A DNA stretch of 64,000 bases from Labia minor (GCA_963082975.1 OY720344.1:84494053-84558052), one strand, 5' to 3'; counted from the first letter of the stretch, positions 23,379 to 35,436 are shown. The notes: generated from the sequence alone by a model not told the origin. Program-made: numbers and translations.

Positions 23379-25734
23379 TGTTTTATCTTGTGTTGACTAA
23401 AATACCAATGACACTGATTTGTTACCCTCCTCACTCAACTCATGTTTGCTGCAAATTTCTTATTCAAAAGAATGTAATCGGATCTAAAAAAGAAAAAAAA
23501 ATTAAAAGTCCTTTGTACAGTGTTTTGGGTTTTGATTTTTTTTCACATTTTTTCGTATTTTAAATAATTAATTCTCATATTTTCCTAGATATTTACCTAC
23601 TCATAGATTTTTCTAAATATTATACAGTATAAAAAAGAAAAAACAAGAAGAATAAAAAAATAACAAGATAAATATTTTCTATGTAGCTTCTTATGTTTTA
23701 TTAGTATTTATAAAGAGTGTATATTTACAAGAAATTCCGTTTAATAATACTTCTACATCTGCTTTTTAAATAAAATAAATTTCCATAATATGCCTATAAT
23801 TTTAACTATAAAAGTAAATGGTTTTAAATAGTTGTCAGTTAAAGTCACTGGTTACCTTAAAATAGTTCATTTGTATTCTTTTACCTCTCCTCTAACTTTT
23901 TCATAATATATATTCTCCCTTCACTCTTTCTTTTCTTTCCAATTGTTATTCACCGAGTGCAAACCTTTTTACTCCCTTTCAAGTGGTTAATAGCTTTCTC
24001 TCTTTTCCCTTTCTCTTCTCTAACTACCCTTCTCGCCCTCTATATATCCTTTCTCTTCACCATATATGTATATATATATATATATAGCATGCGGTTTACG
24101 ATCTCCTGTTTGCAACTTGATGCATTGCAGTAGAATAAAAAAAAAAAATAAAAAAAATAAAAAATAAAACAAAAATCCCCTTAACAAATCCTTGCTGTAT
24201 TGTTGTTTCCGTGTTCAGGTTCTAAATAGGGTAGAAACCTAATTAATCAAGGTGGTTTTAGTGAGGTGGGGAGGGTGAATGGAGCTTAAAACACAGGAAC
24301 GTGATTGAAACGAAGAATGAAGATGATAAGCCCCTGTGTGTGATTTATGCTTCACCTCGGCCAATGTCAAATCAAATTGGTTATTGGGTTGGAGGCCGTA
24401 AGGGATAGGGTCAATGGGGGGTGAATAAGCCTATCGGAATGGCGAAAGGGATGAACAAATGATAAACGGCCTATACATTTACATTCTTAACTCTTCTATT
24501 TTTTTAATTTAAATAAAGCACTGCTTTTAATTTTAATTTCTTCGAATGAATAATATGTTAGATGATGATGATTTAAATAATTAATTATCAAGTTTTTTTT
24601 TTAAAGGTAATTACATAAAGATAATAATAATATTTCATTTTAATTAATTATTATTCTCAAATATCTTAAGATTCTATTTTTTTATATTTCATCTTTCCTT
24701 TTATCTTATGTTTCCTTGACTACCATATTATACTTATGTGTATTTTAATAAAATTATCATTTTATATTATTCGTATAATAAAAAATAAAAATATTGTGTG
24801 ATTATTTGTTTTATTTTTTTAAATATATGTAAATATATAATGTTATTTATCACATACTCTTTGTTGTCATTTCACATTTGGCAATACTAGAGAGAATGAC
24901 GATCTCACTAGTCACATTATAATTGAGCAGACGGTGTGAAACTACTGGCTGGTAAAATGATAAGCTTTACGTGGCTGCGGAGAAGAACACATCAGCTGGC
25001 GTTGGAGGACCATCATGGTTTTCTTATCACCCAGTGATCTTTTCAACTGAGAGATTTAGAATAATATCAAGTATTCTTGAGAATTATCATCTTATTAAAA
25101 CGTACTGAATATTTGATTATTACTATTCTTATGTGTTATTATTGATCTCATTATATTGAATTGACTATCATAGATTCTAGGTAGTAGATCTGAGGCTCAA
25201 CTAACTTATCTTTAATCTTATTTAATTGACTTAATTATAAAAAAAATTATCTGACATTTGTACATCCTACGCAAGGACAGCGCCTATCAAGTCGATATCT
25301 ATATAATTAAACGACTAAGCAATCCTAAACTCCTAAACGGCTTCATGGATCTTAATGGTTCACCATAACCCAAGGATAAAATATAAAGTTGAAAATTTCA
25401 AAAAAGTTGATCCGCTCCGAAGTTATGGGCAAAAACCCAACCCAAATAAACAACGCTCCATATGGCAATATAAAATTGATAATTCTAGAAATTTCCATTC
25501 AAAGAATGTTTATAATATTTAAATTTTTATTTTAAGTTACTAATATTCTATAATATTAAAAGTAAAATTAAATTGAATTAAATTGAATAATTCTCCTAAT
25601 TGATTAATACTTGTTAAAAACAAAGTAAGTAATATTTGTTATATTTAAATTTATATTTTGAAAAATTGTACAATTTGCAAATTTGAGAGAAAACGTCGAT
25701 TGACTAAAGAAAGAAGGGCACGATGGTTATCTCG
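23379..25734. other. Intergenic DNA with a pyrimidine-rich tract
   Basis: A strongly C/T-biased stretch lies at 23875-24060. Two moderately GC-richer stretches (24230-24460 and 24890-25040) contain no open frame or motif I recognise. Confidence 0.5.
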
Positions 25735-25742
25735 AAAATAAG

Positions 25743-26361
25743 TTGACCTGTGGCAAGGTCCGAACCGACCGACAGTTTGAAGTAAATTAATTAGCAGCTA
25801 CAGAAACAATTTCAAATAATTTTAATATATCTATTAATGTAATAAAAAATAAATATGAATATAACATAAATATTTTTAATTTTATTTTATTTATAATATA
25901 TATGTAAGACCAGGCTGTGACGTTATGAATAGCTGGATGACGTCATATAATTTTAAATTAAGAAAAAAACTAATAAAGATGATTTTTCTTGAGAATAAAA
26001 CCACCACAAAGTGCATGATTCGTGGTGATATGTAAAAAATCTCCTCATGTGAAATTTGGTGTGAAAATAACCCTTCCCTTCCTATCGTCGATTTCTAATA
26101 CTACCACTTCCGGTTTCCGGATTTGCACCAAAAGTTGATCAATTCATCCCACTGATGCATTAAGTAAATATACCAAATTTCATCAAAATCCGTTCAGCCG
26201 TTCAGGCTGTACACATCTATACGGACGGACAGACATCATGCTAAAAATACTTTTTTCTGTTAAGAAAATGCATGATTCGTGGAGATATGTAAAAATCTCC
26301 ACATGTGAAAAATTTGGTGTGAAAACAAAACCTCCCTTACTATCGTCGGTCGGTAAAAAGT
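25743..26361 (-). repeat. HINE-A repeat, full-length copy
   Basis: It carries all HINE-A landmarks: TTGACCTGTGGCAAGGTCC, CCGACCGACAG, one intact CRE at about 25938 and one mutated, the CCACTTCCGGTTTCCGGAT block, both direct repeats and the end CGTCGGTCGGTAAAAA. The octamer AAAATAAG stands on both sides (25735-25742 and 26362-26369). This may be a duplication, or the left copy may belong to the element, because the other copies also begin with AAATAAG. Confidence 0.8.
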
Positions 26362-26369
26362 AAAATAAG

Positions 26370-26819
26370 TCCGTATATTTTTGTTGATTGCTATTTTCTT
26401 TATACATAGTTTTTTTTGTTTTGAGACTTCAAGCCCTCACAGAAGTTATTTTTAAACTGAAAATTCAAATAAAAATATTATAACAATATTTGAATTGATT
26501 TTAATATTAATCATAAATTTATAAACTCTAAGTTAAATTTCGAGTTCAATTATTTATTTTTGTTATTTATTTAAGCAATCTTTGTTTGGTTTGATTTATA
26601 AGCGTACGTTTGAAAGCAATTTGTTCTTCCCAATTAGAATATTATTATTACTAAGCATTTCTTGCTTTCCAAGTTAGAAGAGCTGATTTAAATGGGAAGT
26701 AGACATGTTCGTTGTATTACAATTCGTTTAATTAGTGATTGATAATATTTCATCATTACGGATTTTCGTTGGTAGGCCGAGGGATGTTGTCTGGCCTCAA
26801 TGGCCACGATGGGGGTTAC
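26370..26819. other. AT-rich DNA, presumed intron if the next exon is real
   Basis: No gene or repeat recognised apart from the candidate exon that follows. Confidence 0.4.
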
Positions 26820-26947
26820 CTTAACGAGGTATCCATGATCATCAAATTTGCATAAGAGCAACCTAAACATGGCATCCGGGATTTCGATGATCAAATTAAT
26901 CAAATCCTCACTAGACACCCACAAACTCATCATGTTCAACGATGTAT
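26820..26947 (-). CDS. Candidate internal exon of an unrecognised gene
   Basis: On the minus strand 128 bases are open between an acceptor ending in TAG and a donor AAG|GTAACC. The frame fits exactly (2 bases plus 42 codons, phase 1 in, phase 0 out). The product includes MMSLWVSSEDLINLIIEIP and FRLLLCKFDDHGYLVK, a mostly helical-looking, well-mixed peptide unlike the lysine- and isoleucine-rich noise elsewhere. GC content and third-position GC are clearly above the background. I do not recognise the family. The acceptor has a poor pyrimidine tract. It could instead be an unusually GC-rich open stretch that is not transcribed. Confidence 0.3.
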
Positions 26948-27656
26948 CTACGTACATACAATTTTATTATGCTAAATATTATACAATCTACATATTGCTT
27001 TGAGAACAAATTAATTTTAAACATACATGTATATTATAATGAAAACAAAAGAACCGCAAGTCAAAGTCAATACAATAAAATAAATATATAGACTAGGTTT
27101 TTCTTTATATATAGCCTTTTCCTAGTGAGCAAGTCAAATAAAAATTATTTCAAAATACGTATAATGTTAATAATGTAAAGCCATCTAAAAAAAATGAAAA
27201 TGTACACTAATTACGGGTCACCAATTGAATGTAAAAATGATTGTAAACCCTTTTTTGTTATGTTATGGGATAAAATAAAATGTAGGTATCACAAATTGCC
27301 TAATAAACATACTTTTTTAAACTAAACTAAAAACAATAAGATAAAGTTTATTATTTTATAATTTTATTAGTAAAAGTAAGGATGAATTTGAAATAATAAT
27401 TTATAATAATATTACTCAAAATATAGAAAGGAATAATAAAAGAATGTCATCCCATACCTTACCAGACTAATTAATTTTCTTTTTTTTACCTTAATTGGGA
27501 CACAAAAAGTAAATTATATCATTTACTTATAAGAGTCATTGATATGCATATTTATAGTAGATACATTAAATTATTGCTTTAAATTCATATTTATTTATCA
27601 AGGGGAAGTGAAGTCTAATTCACTCATGCGAAATTAATTATATTTACATATATATA
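26948..27656. other. AT-rich intergenic DNA
   Basis: No gene or recognised repeat is seen. Confidence 0.55.
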
Positions 27657-28199
27657 CAGGGTGTCTCAAAAAAAATGTACGACTCGCGAGACACACATCT
27701 CAAAAGATAGCGTACATCGCATCTTCAAGCGACTGCGTTGGACATGCTACATTTCAACACTTCTACTTGCTCTCAATGAAGATGATCTTGACCGGAGAGT
27801 TCAATTCTGTGAATGGTACCTGGTAAAATGTGCAGAAGATGCAAGGTTTCCATACAAAATTGTTTGGAGCGATGAGGCCACCTTTAAATTAAATGACTCA
27901 ATTAATCGCCATAATTGCACTTACTGGGCTGCTGTAAATCCTCATGCTACAGTTGAACACCATTTAAACTTACCAGGGAAATTCCAAATGAACTGTTTCG
28001 TACCGTTTTTGAATCCATTGGTTCACGTCAGCGTTGCCTGGACAATAACGGTCATCAATTTGAACATTTGCGAACATGATTATTTTATTCTTTAATTAGA
28101 TCTTTCTTCTGTAATTCAAGCCTTTAAACTTGTCTTTATGTTCATAAATTATGTTTTTATAGTCATTTAAAGTGTTAGTACATTTTTTGAGACACTCTA
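27657..28199 (+). pseudogene. Internally deleted Tc1/mariner-superfamily transposon
   Basis: The ends are inverted repeats: CAGGGTGTCTCAAAAAA at 27657 and its near match TAGAGTGTCTCAAAAAATG read from 28199 on the minus strand, in TA-rich flanks. Between them are pieces of a DDE transposase, the nuclear enzyme that cuts and pastes the element. The first piece holds [28 protein letters not shown] and [13 protein letters not shown], which includes the first catalytic Asp. A jump then leads, in another frame, to the extreme C-terminus ([16 protein letters not shown], about 28030-28075). The segment carrying the second and third catalytic acidic residues is gone, as is most of the N-terminal DNA-binding part. 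It could only move with a complete relative's help. Confidence 0.9.
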
Positions 28200-28655
28200 T
28201 ATATATATATTTAGGTATAGAATATAATTACTATATAATTAAATAAATTTAAAATGCCTTTCTTAAATGAATCTTTGTCTTTCATCAATATTAAGATCTA
28301 AATACATAATATAATATCAAAATACCACCTAGTAATTTTATACAAGGGATGAGGATGGAAATAATAGAACTATTTAAGAAAATCAAGAGAGAAAGGATCT
28401 CTCATCGCTTATTATTCAAAATAGAGCCACCTAAGAAAACCGCCGATATAGTTCAACTTAAGTAATAAAGTCAAGATCTTGACTAAATTAATAACCGCTT
28501 GTTGTAGTTTCAAGAATATAAGCATTTGGATTAGTTAAGCGCTCATTACGGTGGAAATTCTTACCAACCGATACGAAATTATAAGGAGCCTGAGAAAATC
28601 GAGGATTTAGTTGAGATTGATTTCAAATCTCAGTTAATATATTATAGTGTCATAA
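28200..28655. other. DNA between the Tc1-like element and the gag reading frame
   Basis: The stretch was checked for a 5' LTR matching 31092-31634 and for a primer binding site; neither was seen. It is TA-rich at its start and less AT-rich at 28400-28640. Confidence 0.5.
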
Positions 28656-28670
28656 TAAATATTTTTTTCA

Positions 28671-31061
28671 GATGAAGGAATATCAAATTATGAAGGACCA
28701 TCACGCTGTCAAATCCTATTTCCATTTAATACTTCCACAAATATGCCTTTCAAAATGACTTCCTTTGAAACTATTCCATTCGTTCAGCGTCAGCTAGCCT
28801 TGGCTGAATTCAAGATTGTAAAAAGTTTGCACAAAATACTTTACGACGAAGAAGCTGATCGAAAAAGCCGTAGCAAAGTAAAACGATTTGCTGGATTTGA
28901 TTTCGAAAGAGAGTCAGAAGAATTCAGGAATCGACTTGAAACGATGAACTCTTTAAACACAGCCACTTTAATTAAAATTGGAAACATTTTAAATATAGCG
29001 GAAACTTCTAAAGACGACATAATAAACGCCATTACAGATGTTTTATTCGATTTGGCTGAATTTGGAAGAACATTAAATGAATCGGAAGCAGAAGAAACAG
29101 AAGACGAAGAAGAAGAAGAAGAAAACGAAGAAGAAGCAAATGAAGAAGTACGCCAAGTTCCATCTACATTAAGATATCCCTCTGCTGTCAACATAAGAGA
29201 TATCGAAGACTTGGTAAAGAAATTTGATGGTGCTAAAACATACTCCATTAACCGCTGGATACAAGATATAGAAGACGAAGCAGACATCCATTTATTAGAA
29301 GCAAGACAAACAATGATTCTCGCAAGATGTCTCACAGGACTTGCAAAATTGTATTTCGAGAATACAAAAGGTGTCAAGACATGGAGGGACATGAAAACAA
29401 GCCTGAGAAAACAATTTTCCCCAAAGATCGACGAAATCGAGATTCATCGAGAATTGGGAAACAGAAAAATGAAAAGAGGCGAAGATGCAACTGAATATTT
29501 TACTCATATGTAAAAGATTGCGAATCAAGGTGATATAAAGCCGAAATTATTAATTGAATATATAATCAATGGAATCGAAGATCCTCATAGCAAAATGTTT
29601 CTAGTTGGAACAAAAACCTTGACAGATCTCCAACAAAAACTAAATATGTTGGGCGACTTTATAAAAGAAGCATCAATAAGAAGAAACCCTGTTGAAAGAA
29701 AAGATTTTAATCAGAAACATATCCAAGAAAAGAAAAAAGAAACCACAAGATGTTTCAACTGTGGAGACGCTTCACATTTTTCTAACGAGTGTCCATCTAA
29801 GAACAGGGGCGTCAAATGTTTTAAATGTAATAATTTTGGGAATAAATCATTTGATTGCCCCACTAAGAAAAAAGAAGTATATAAAATAGAAATGGAAGAA
29901 ATAATGAAGGTAGAATCTGATGAAAAAGATAAAGCAGAAGTCTGATAAAAAAGATGATAAAAAATCTGAATCAGCTTCAGCTGATGACAATGATAAAGAA
30001 AATGAAAAAACCGAATCAAAAAAAGAAAATGAAATTAAATCTGATGAAACATCTCCAGGAGAAACAAAAGAAGAAGAGAAAAAAGACGAAAGCACCTCGA
30101 TAGAAACAGATGAAGTGAGAAAATCTAAAGAAGTGACAAAAGAAGAAAAAACAAAATCCGAAACAAAGTCAAAAGAAGAGAAAACAGAGAAAATTGATAC
30201 GAAAGAAGCTAAAGTAAATGAATCCACAGAAAAAAAAGATGAATCACCAGAAGAAAAAGAAACAACTAAAGAGGAAAAAGATGTGAAAAAGGCAGAAGAA
30301 ACCAAACCAGAAGTTAAAGAAGAAAAAGAAAAAGAAGTCTCTTCTGAAGAGAAGAAGAAAGAAGAGAGTGAAAATGAAAAGATGGAGGTAGAAAAAGAAG
30401 AAGAAACTGATAAGAAAGAATCAGATAAAAAGAAGAGTTTGAAAAGGAAGAAGAGACTGAAAGAGAGGAAGTCAAAGAAGAAAAGAATGAAGACGAAGAT
30501 AAAGAATCTCCAAAGACTGATAATGAAAAAAAGACTGAGAGTAAAGTTAATGAAGAGAATAAACCAAATGAAGATGAATCAATGGAAGTTGGTAAGGATG
30601 AAAGCACTTCAGAAGTTTTATAATTGGCAAATGTGATTTATGGAAAACATGCAAATGAAGGAAATAAAGAAGCAAAATTAAATTTAGCAAATGTCCTTTT
30701 AAAATTAGACGAAATTAAAGAAGAAAGTTCTAACGATAATGATAAAACAAAAACTACAAGTAAAGTTGAAACTGAAGATAGTGTATTAAATAAAGAAAAG
30801 GAAGATTTTAATTTTTATGAAGTTAGTGAATTAAAAGAAATAATGAATGTGGATTTAGATTTAGAAACAGACATAAATAATTTATTCGAATCACAAGATA
30901 TGGATGATAAGAAAAGTATATGTGATGTGCAATCTAATAAACTATTTTATCCTGTCCATTGTGCGAAGAAAACAATCGATAAATATCGAAAAAGGAAGAA
31001 GGTGAAGTGGAGAGACAAGATAGAAAATTGTGAAGGGGCCGATGACAACTACGAGAATTGA
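28671..31061 (+). pseudogene. gag-like reading frame of a Ty3/gypsy-type LTR element, broken
   Basis: Gag coats element RNA in cytoplasmic particles. The frame is open from just after TAA at 28656; the first ATG of the main frame is at 28740-28745 (ATG at 28743). It contains a SAP-like helical pair (about residues 71-104), an acidic run (about 118-140), a capsid-like region, then two zinc knuckles: CFNCGDASHFSNEC (29751-29792, canonical CX2CX4HX4C) and one at 29817-29858 whose His is replaced by Asn. An in-frame TAA at 29511-29513 interrupts it. After a TGA at 29943 the reading shifts by +1 into a Lys/Glu/Ser-rich region to about 30430, then returns to the first frame, meets TAA at 30621 and continues to 31061. 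Protease, reverse transcriptase, RNase H and integrase are absent. The charged stretch has no counterpart I know in gypsy gags. Confidence 0.85.
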
Positions 31062-31080
31062 CATTCGGGTCGAATGTCAC

Positions 31081-31091
31081 CAAAGAGGGGG
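31081..31091 (+). promoter_or_regulatory. Polypurine tract of the LTR element
   Basis: A purine run ending in AGAGGGGG stands directly before the TG that starts the LTR, the place where plus-strand DNA synthesis is primed in LTR retrotransposons. Confidence 0.7.
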
Positions 31092-31634
31092 TGAGTTATA
31101 GGATCTGAAAAAATGAAATTTATTTTATTATTTTCTCATGAAGATGTTCTCCGAGCGACTAAGCAAATTCAAGTTGCGCTGGGACATATATTTAAAACCT
31201 CGCTACCCCCTCTTAGAAGCCTACGATTGGCAATAATAAGCGATCCATCCATTGGGTCTTCGTTCAGCGCCTAGCACGCGATTGGTCGTCGAGAGTCCCC
31301 ATCACTCTGCTTAGATGTCACCAGCCGGGTATAAAATGCCGTGAACCAGGCTAGCCGGGCCAGTATCGGCAGTTGAGCAGTTGAGCAGTAGCAGTTGTGA
31401 TTCAAGACGTTAAGAAGAACATATCCGAAGAACGGCGAAAATATCCGAAGAACGAAGAACGAAGAACCGAAGATTTCCAAGACGTTTATTTTTCCTGGGT
31501 ATTTATTTCTAAACAAAAACGATATACTTTTTGCTACGCTTTTCAATAAAAACGATATATTTTTGCTAATACTTTTCAACAAAACGATATTTTTTAATAC
31601 ATCTGCTTCACTATCGAAGCCACCAACCCTACAT
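31092..31634 (+). repeat. 3' LTR, 543 bp
   Basis: It starts TGAGTTATAGG after the polypurine tract and ends CCAACCCTACA, giving the usual TG...CA limits. It contains a TATA box (TATAAAA at 31330-31336), upstream CGATTGG words, an initiator-like CAGT about 30 bases downstream, repeats of GAAGAACG and an AATAAA signal at about 31544. No second copy was found at the 5' side, so the 5' boundary is lost or unrecognisable. The end at 31634 is inferred and abuts a TA/TG microsatellite. Confidence 0.7.
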
Positions 31635-31635
31635 A

Positions 31636-32072
31636 TAATATATATATATATGTGTGTGTGTGTGTAGACAAGTTTACGCAAAAACGGTTTGAGCTAGAAT
31701 AATGAAATTTGGTATACGGGCATTATTCATTACCTACCACGTTTTCATTTTGTTTTCTCTAAACTGACCAAAAATAAAGATATGTTTGATAGTTTTTCAC
31801 ATGATTAAAAATTGTATAAAACTATTAATAATATAGAATTTCAGCTTGATTGAATCTCTGAAAGTACCGGAACTAATTTTTTAACACGTTGTCTGCAAAT
31901 CACGCGCCAGCACGTAATGTGATGTCATCAACAAAGAGCTAAACACGCGCTGGTTTAATTAATATTATTTATTAATTTTAATTTAATATTTAATTAATTA
32001 AATTTAATTTAAATATAATATATGTTAATTAATCCAATTCAAATCGTAAGATAGTAGAGTGGATACACACCA
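31636..32072 (+). repeat. HINE-B repeat, 5'-truncated copy
   Basis: It begins at the TG microsatellite and continues with AAAAACGGTTTGAGCTAGAA, TGAAATTTGGTATACGGGC, AAAGATATGTTTGATAG and GAATTTCAGCTTGATTGAAT, then the AAATTTAATT-rich tract and a worn 3' end (ATAGTAGAGTGG). The usual 5' start is missing, apparently because the LTR element occupies that position. Confidence 0.75.
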
Positions 32073-33662
32073 GATTTTTTTATTTTAGATATTTACAATA
32101 GTATTGTTAATAATAGTAAATGACAAAGAAATATACAATATGAACAAAATTGATAATTAACTTTAGGATAAAACTGTTATTTATAAATTATTGATTTTAT
32201 ACCTTTTTAATTTATTAATTTTTTTTTTTTTTATTTTTAATTTGTTTCAACAACTCCATCAATTTTATTTTATTTCAGTTAACTAGAACGTTCACATTGT
32301 TGATAGTAATAAAAAAGTGATAAATAAAAAATATGCAAGAATCCCACTAGATAAATCTGTTTCTTCAATTCATATAATAAATTAGATGCATACTTATAAA
32401 TAAATATCTTTCACTGTTTAAATGTTAAAAAAAATATATATGTGTATAAATAAAAAAAATTGAAATACCTATTACTTTAGAAATTTATTATTATTCAACT
32501 ATTTTATGGAGTTCAGTACTTTCTTAGAACATACAAGGAAATCTTATTTTTATTATTTTTTTGCATACGGATATATTACTTAAAGAAGTTTGATGGAAAG
32601 AAGGGAATGAAAAGGGAAAAATGTAATTAATTATTCACGTTAAAAGAAAAAAAAGAGAAGAAAAATAAGCAAATGAAAGAAGACGAAAGAGAAGAGATTC
32701 ATTAAAGTAACTTATTAATATTCAAATCCTCCTCCAGTCGCCACGTCCACAACCTCCCCATCCCTTTTAAGCTCTATACCTCTCGTCATCATCATCCACT
32801 TCCAACCTTTCGTTTTTTTTAAGAAAGTTAAAAAATTCTTCAAAAATGAAAAAAAAAGAAAATATAAAACTTGTAAAATAGTATGAGAGTGAAAACAAAA
32901 GAAAGAAAGATTTCCTATAAAAATAAAATTTGTATCAAAAAAGATATAAATTCTTTTAAATAGAAATATTATTATTATTATTAGATTTAATATAATTATT
33001 TAATAAGGAAAGTAAATTATTATAATAATTTTAAATTTATTTTGGTTGACAATGTAAAAAAATAAACTCCACGTAATATGGCGTCAACGCTCGTGATTCT
33101 TGGTCAGAACTCCAAAATTGGAAGCTATTGAGAAGTTTCAGACTCAGATCAAGAAAATCAATGATGAGAGGATTGTACTGATCATACAATACCTCTACCC
33201 TGTTTAAACACTTTGATGTATAAAAGTCAGAGGTGCTAGTTTCTTGTGATTCAAATGATAAATTTATCTATCTTTGATAAATAACAACAATGGGTATGTG
33301 TTGAAATAAAACAAATGAAGGGTAATTAATAAGAAGCCAATTTTGAAAATGCTTTAATTAAACCCTTCAAAAGTACTTCAAAGTGGATAAAATCTTCCAA
33401 TTATTCTTGTTATACATTTTATTATATTATTATATTTTATATTAATGGAGTGAGTATAAGCAAGATTGATAAAGCAGTTTTTAAGAAAATTACAAAATAT
33501 TGATATATACCAAAACCACTTTTTGATGGCCAGACATCTCAAATATGAAATTAAAATTCGAACATCAACTTTTTGGTTATACTTTTCATATACACAAATG
33601 CAGATAACATAGACTATTGGAGTCATAAATGATGATAATCTGTTAATATACCCGTTGTTATA
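32073..33662. other. AT-rich intergenic DNA
   Basis: No gene is supported. A purine-rich stretch at about 32580-32710 and a short less AT-rich segment at 33060-33210 show no recognisable product. Confidence 0.55.
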
Positions 33663-33692
33663 TATTATTTCAGGGCTTCGAACCGTTATTTT

Positions 33693-34330
33693 TACCGACC
33701 GACGATAGTAAGGGAGGTATTGTTTTCACATCAAATTTCACATGTGGAGATTTTTACATATCTCCACGAATCATGCATTTTCTAAACAGAAAAAAGTATT
33801 TTTAGCATGATGTCTGTCCGTCCGTCTGTCCGTCTGTCCGTCTGTCCGTCCGTATAGATGTGTACAGCCTGAACGGCTCAACCGATTTTGATGAAATTTG
33901 GTATATTTACTTAATTCATCAGTGGGATGAATTGATCAACTTTTGGTGTATATCCGGAAACCGGAAGTGGTAGTATTAGCGATCGACGATAGGAAGGAAA
34001 GGGTTATTTTCACACCAAATTTCACATGAGGAGATTTTTTTATATATCACCACGAATCATGCACTTTGTATTGGTTTTATCCTCGAGAAAAATCATATTT
34101 ATTAGTTTTTTCTTGATTTAAAATTATATGACGTCATCCAGCCATTCATGACGTCACAGCCTGGTCTTACATATATATTATAAATAAAATAAAATTAAAA
34201 ATATTTATGTTATATTCATATTTATTTTTTATTACATTAATAGATATATTAAAATTATTTGAAATTGTTTCTGTAGCTGGAAATTAATTTTTCAAACCGT
34301 CGGTCGGTTCGGACCTGGCCACAGGTGAAC
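33693..34330 (+). repeat. HINE-A repeat inside hAT 1
   Basis: This is the only full copy in the plus orientation by the Helentron convention. It starts ACCGACCGACGATAG after a T run, carries both direct repeats, CCGGAAACCGGAAGTGG, two CRE palindromes near 34130 and 34148, and ends with CGTCGGTCGG followed by the stem-loop ACCTGGCCACAGGT. The heptamer TTATTTT occurs on both sides (33686-33692 and 34331-34337). It lies just inside the left end of hAT 1 and interrupts that element's subterminal repeats. Confidence 0.85.
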
Positions 34331-34785
34331 TTATTTTCGTTTCGGTTTTCGTTCCGGTTCAATAAAATAAAAAAATATCAGTTCGGTTCCGGTTTTCGTT
34401 CCGGCAAAAATAATGGTTTTTTCGGTTTTCGGTTTTCGGTTCAGTTCCGATTAATTAATTTTAAAGACCTTTTATTTGTATTAGAAATTTAGGTCGGGGT
34501 ATGCCGAGTCTGCCATAAATATATAAAAATATTTCTTGCTACCACCCTAAATCATATTACATGAATTGATACAATATAATATAAATAATAATAATTATTA
34601 AAGGTATAATAATTAGAAGTATATAATATAAGAAGTTAATATAATTTATTAAATGGAACATATATGTATAAATATTTTTTTACATCCTTCTACTTTCAAA
34701 CACTCAACAAACGAAACAAATTCGTATATTTTATGTTAAAGTATACAGGATTCTTGGATATATTTACTTACAATTATAACTATAA

Positions 34786-35037
34786 TTATAAAAGATGAAA
34801 ATTACCTCTAATTATTAAAATATCTTCCAATATATTTTTATTTAAACTATTTCTATTGTCTCGTAAAATAAACTTTAAACCAGAGAAAGCTCTTTCAACA
34901 CTAACTTGTGTTGCAGTAGCTCCTAATACCACCATTGCAATTTTGTATAAATGAGGATATGTATTTTTATTTTCCTCCCAAAATTCTAAAATAAGTTTTT
35001 TACTGTCTAATCTTCGTACTTGGTCAAAGTTATTCAA
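34786..35037 (-). pseudogene. hAT transposase C-terminal dimerisation domain
   Basis: The 83-residue frame contains YPHLYKIAMVVLGATATQVS followed by VERAFSGLKFILRDNRNSL, the conserved hAT C-terminal dimerisation block that also carries part of the catalytic region. The frame is open at its N-terminal side, but no BED finger or first catalytic Asp region follows upstream before hAT 2. It belongs to hAT 1 and is a remnant of its nuclear transposase, which would be about 600 residues when complete. Confidence 0.92.
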
Positions 35038-35428
35038 TATTTGTTTAAATTTATTTAATAATTTTATTTATATTTATGAATCATTTTCTTTATATCAATA
35101 CATAACCCTGTAACAAATGGAATAAATAATTTAAAAAATTAATACTATCATTAAATCAAAATATCAGTATTAAACAAACGATGAAAACATTAAATTCTGT
35201 ATTGCGACTACGAGACGCTGCCAACACAACCGAAGGGAGAGTATGACTAGGACACTAATTTGTGAAACAAAGTTTTTAGCGACACCATGCAGTGCGAGGC
35301 ATAACTAATTGAAAAAACTTCGGGCTTGGGTGTTGCCAAAACACCTCTTGTGGCAACTCTGGATTGAACACGTACTGAACTGAAATAAACCGATATTATT
35401 TTTTTCGGTTCAGCTCCGGTTTTCGTTC

Positions 35429-35436
35429 CGACAAAA
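35429..35436. repeat. Target duplication of hAT 2, left copy
   Basis: The octamer CGACAAAA here is repeated exactly at 37180-37187 on the other side of hAT 2. Confidence 0.95.

Noticed and set aside
29847..30607. Minus-strand Ser/Phe-rich open frames
   Set aside because: They are antisense shadows of the Lys/Glu-rich stretch; purine-rich DNA reads as Ser/Phe/Leu on the other strand with few stops.
33686..34337. TTATTTT as a certain target duplication of HINE-A in hAT 1
   Set aside because: The same AAATAAG word precedes most HINE-A copies, so one copy of it may belong to the element; left as unresolved.
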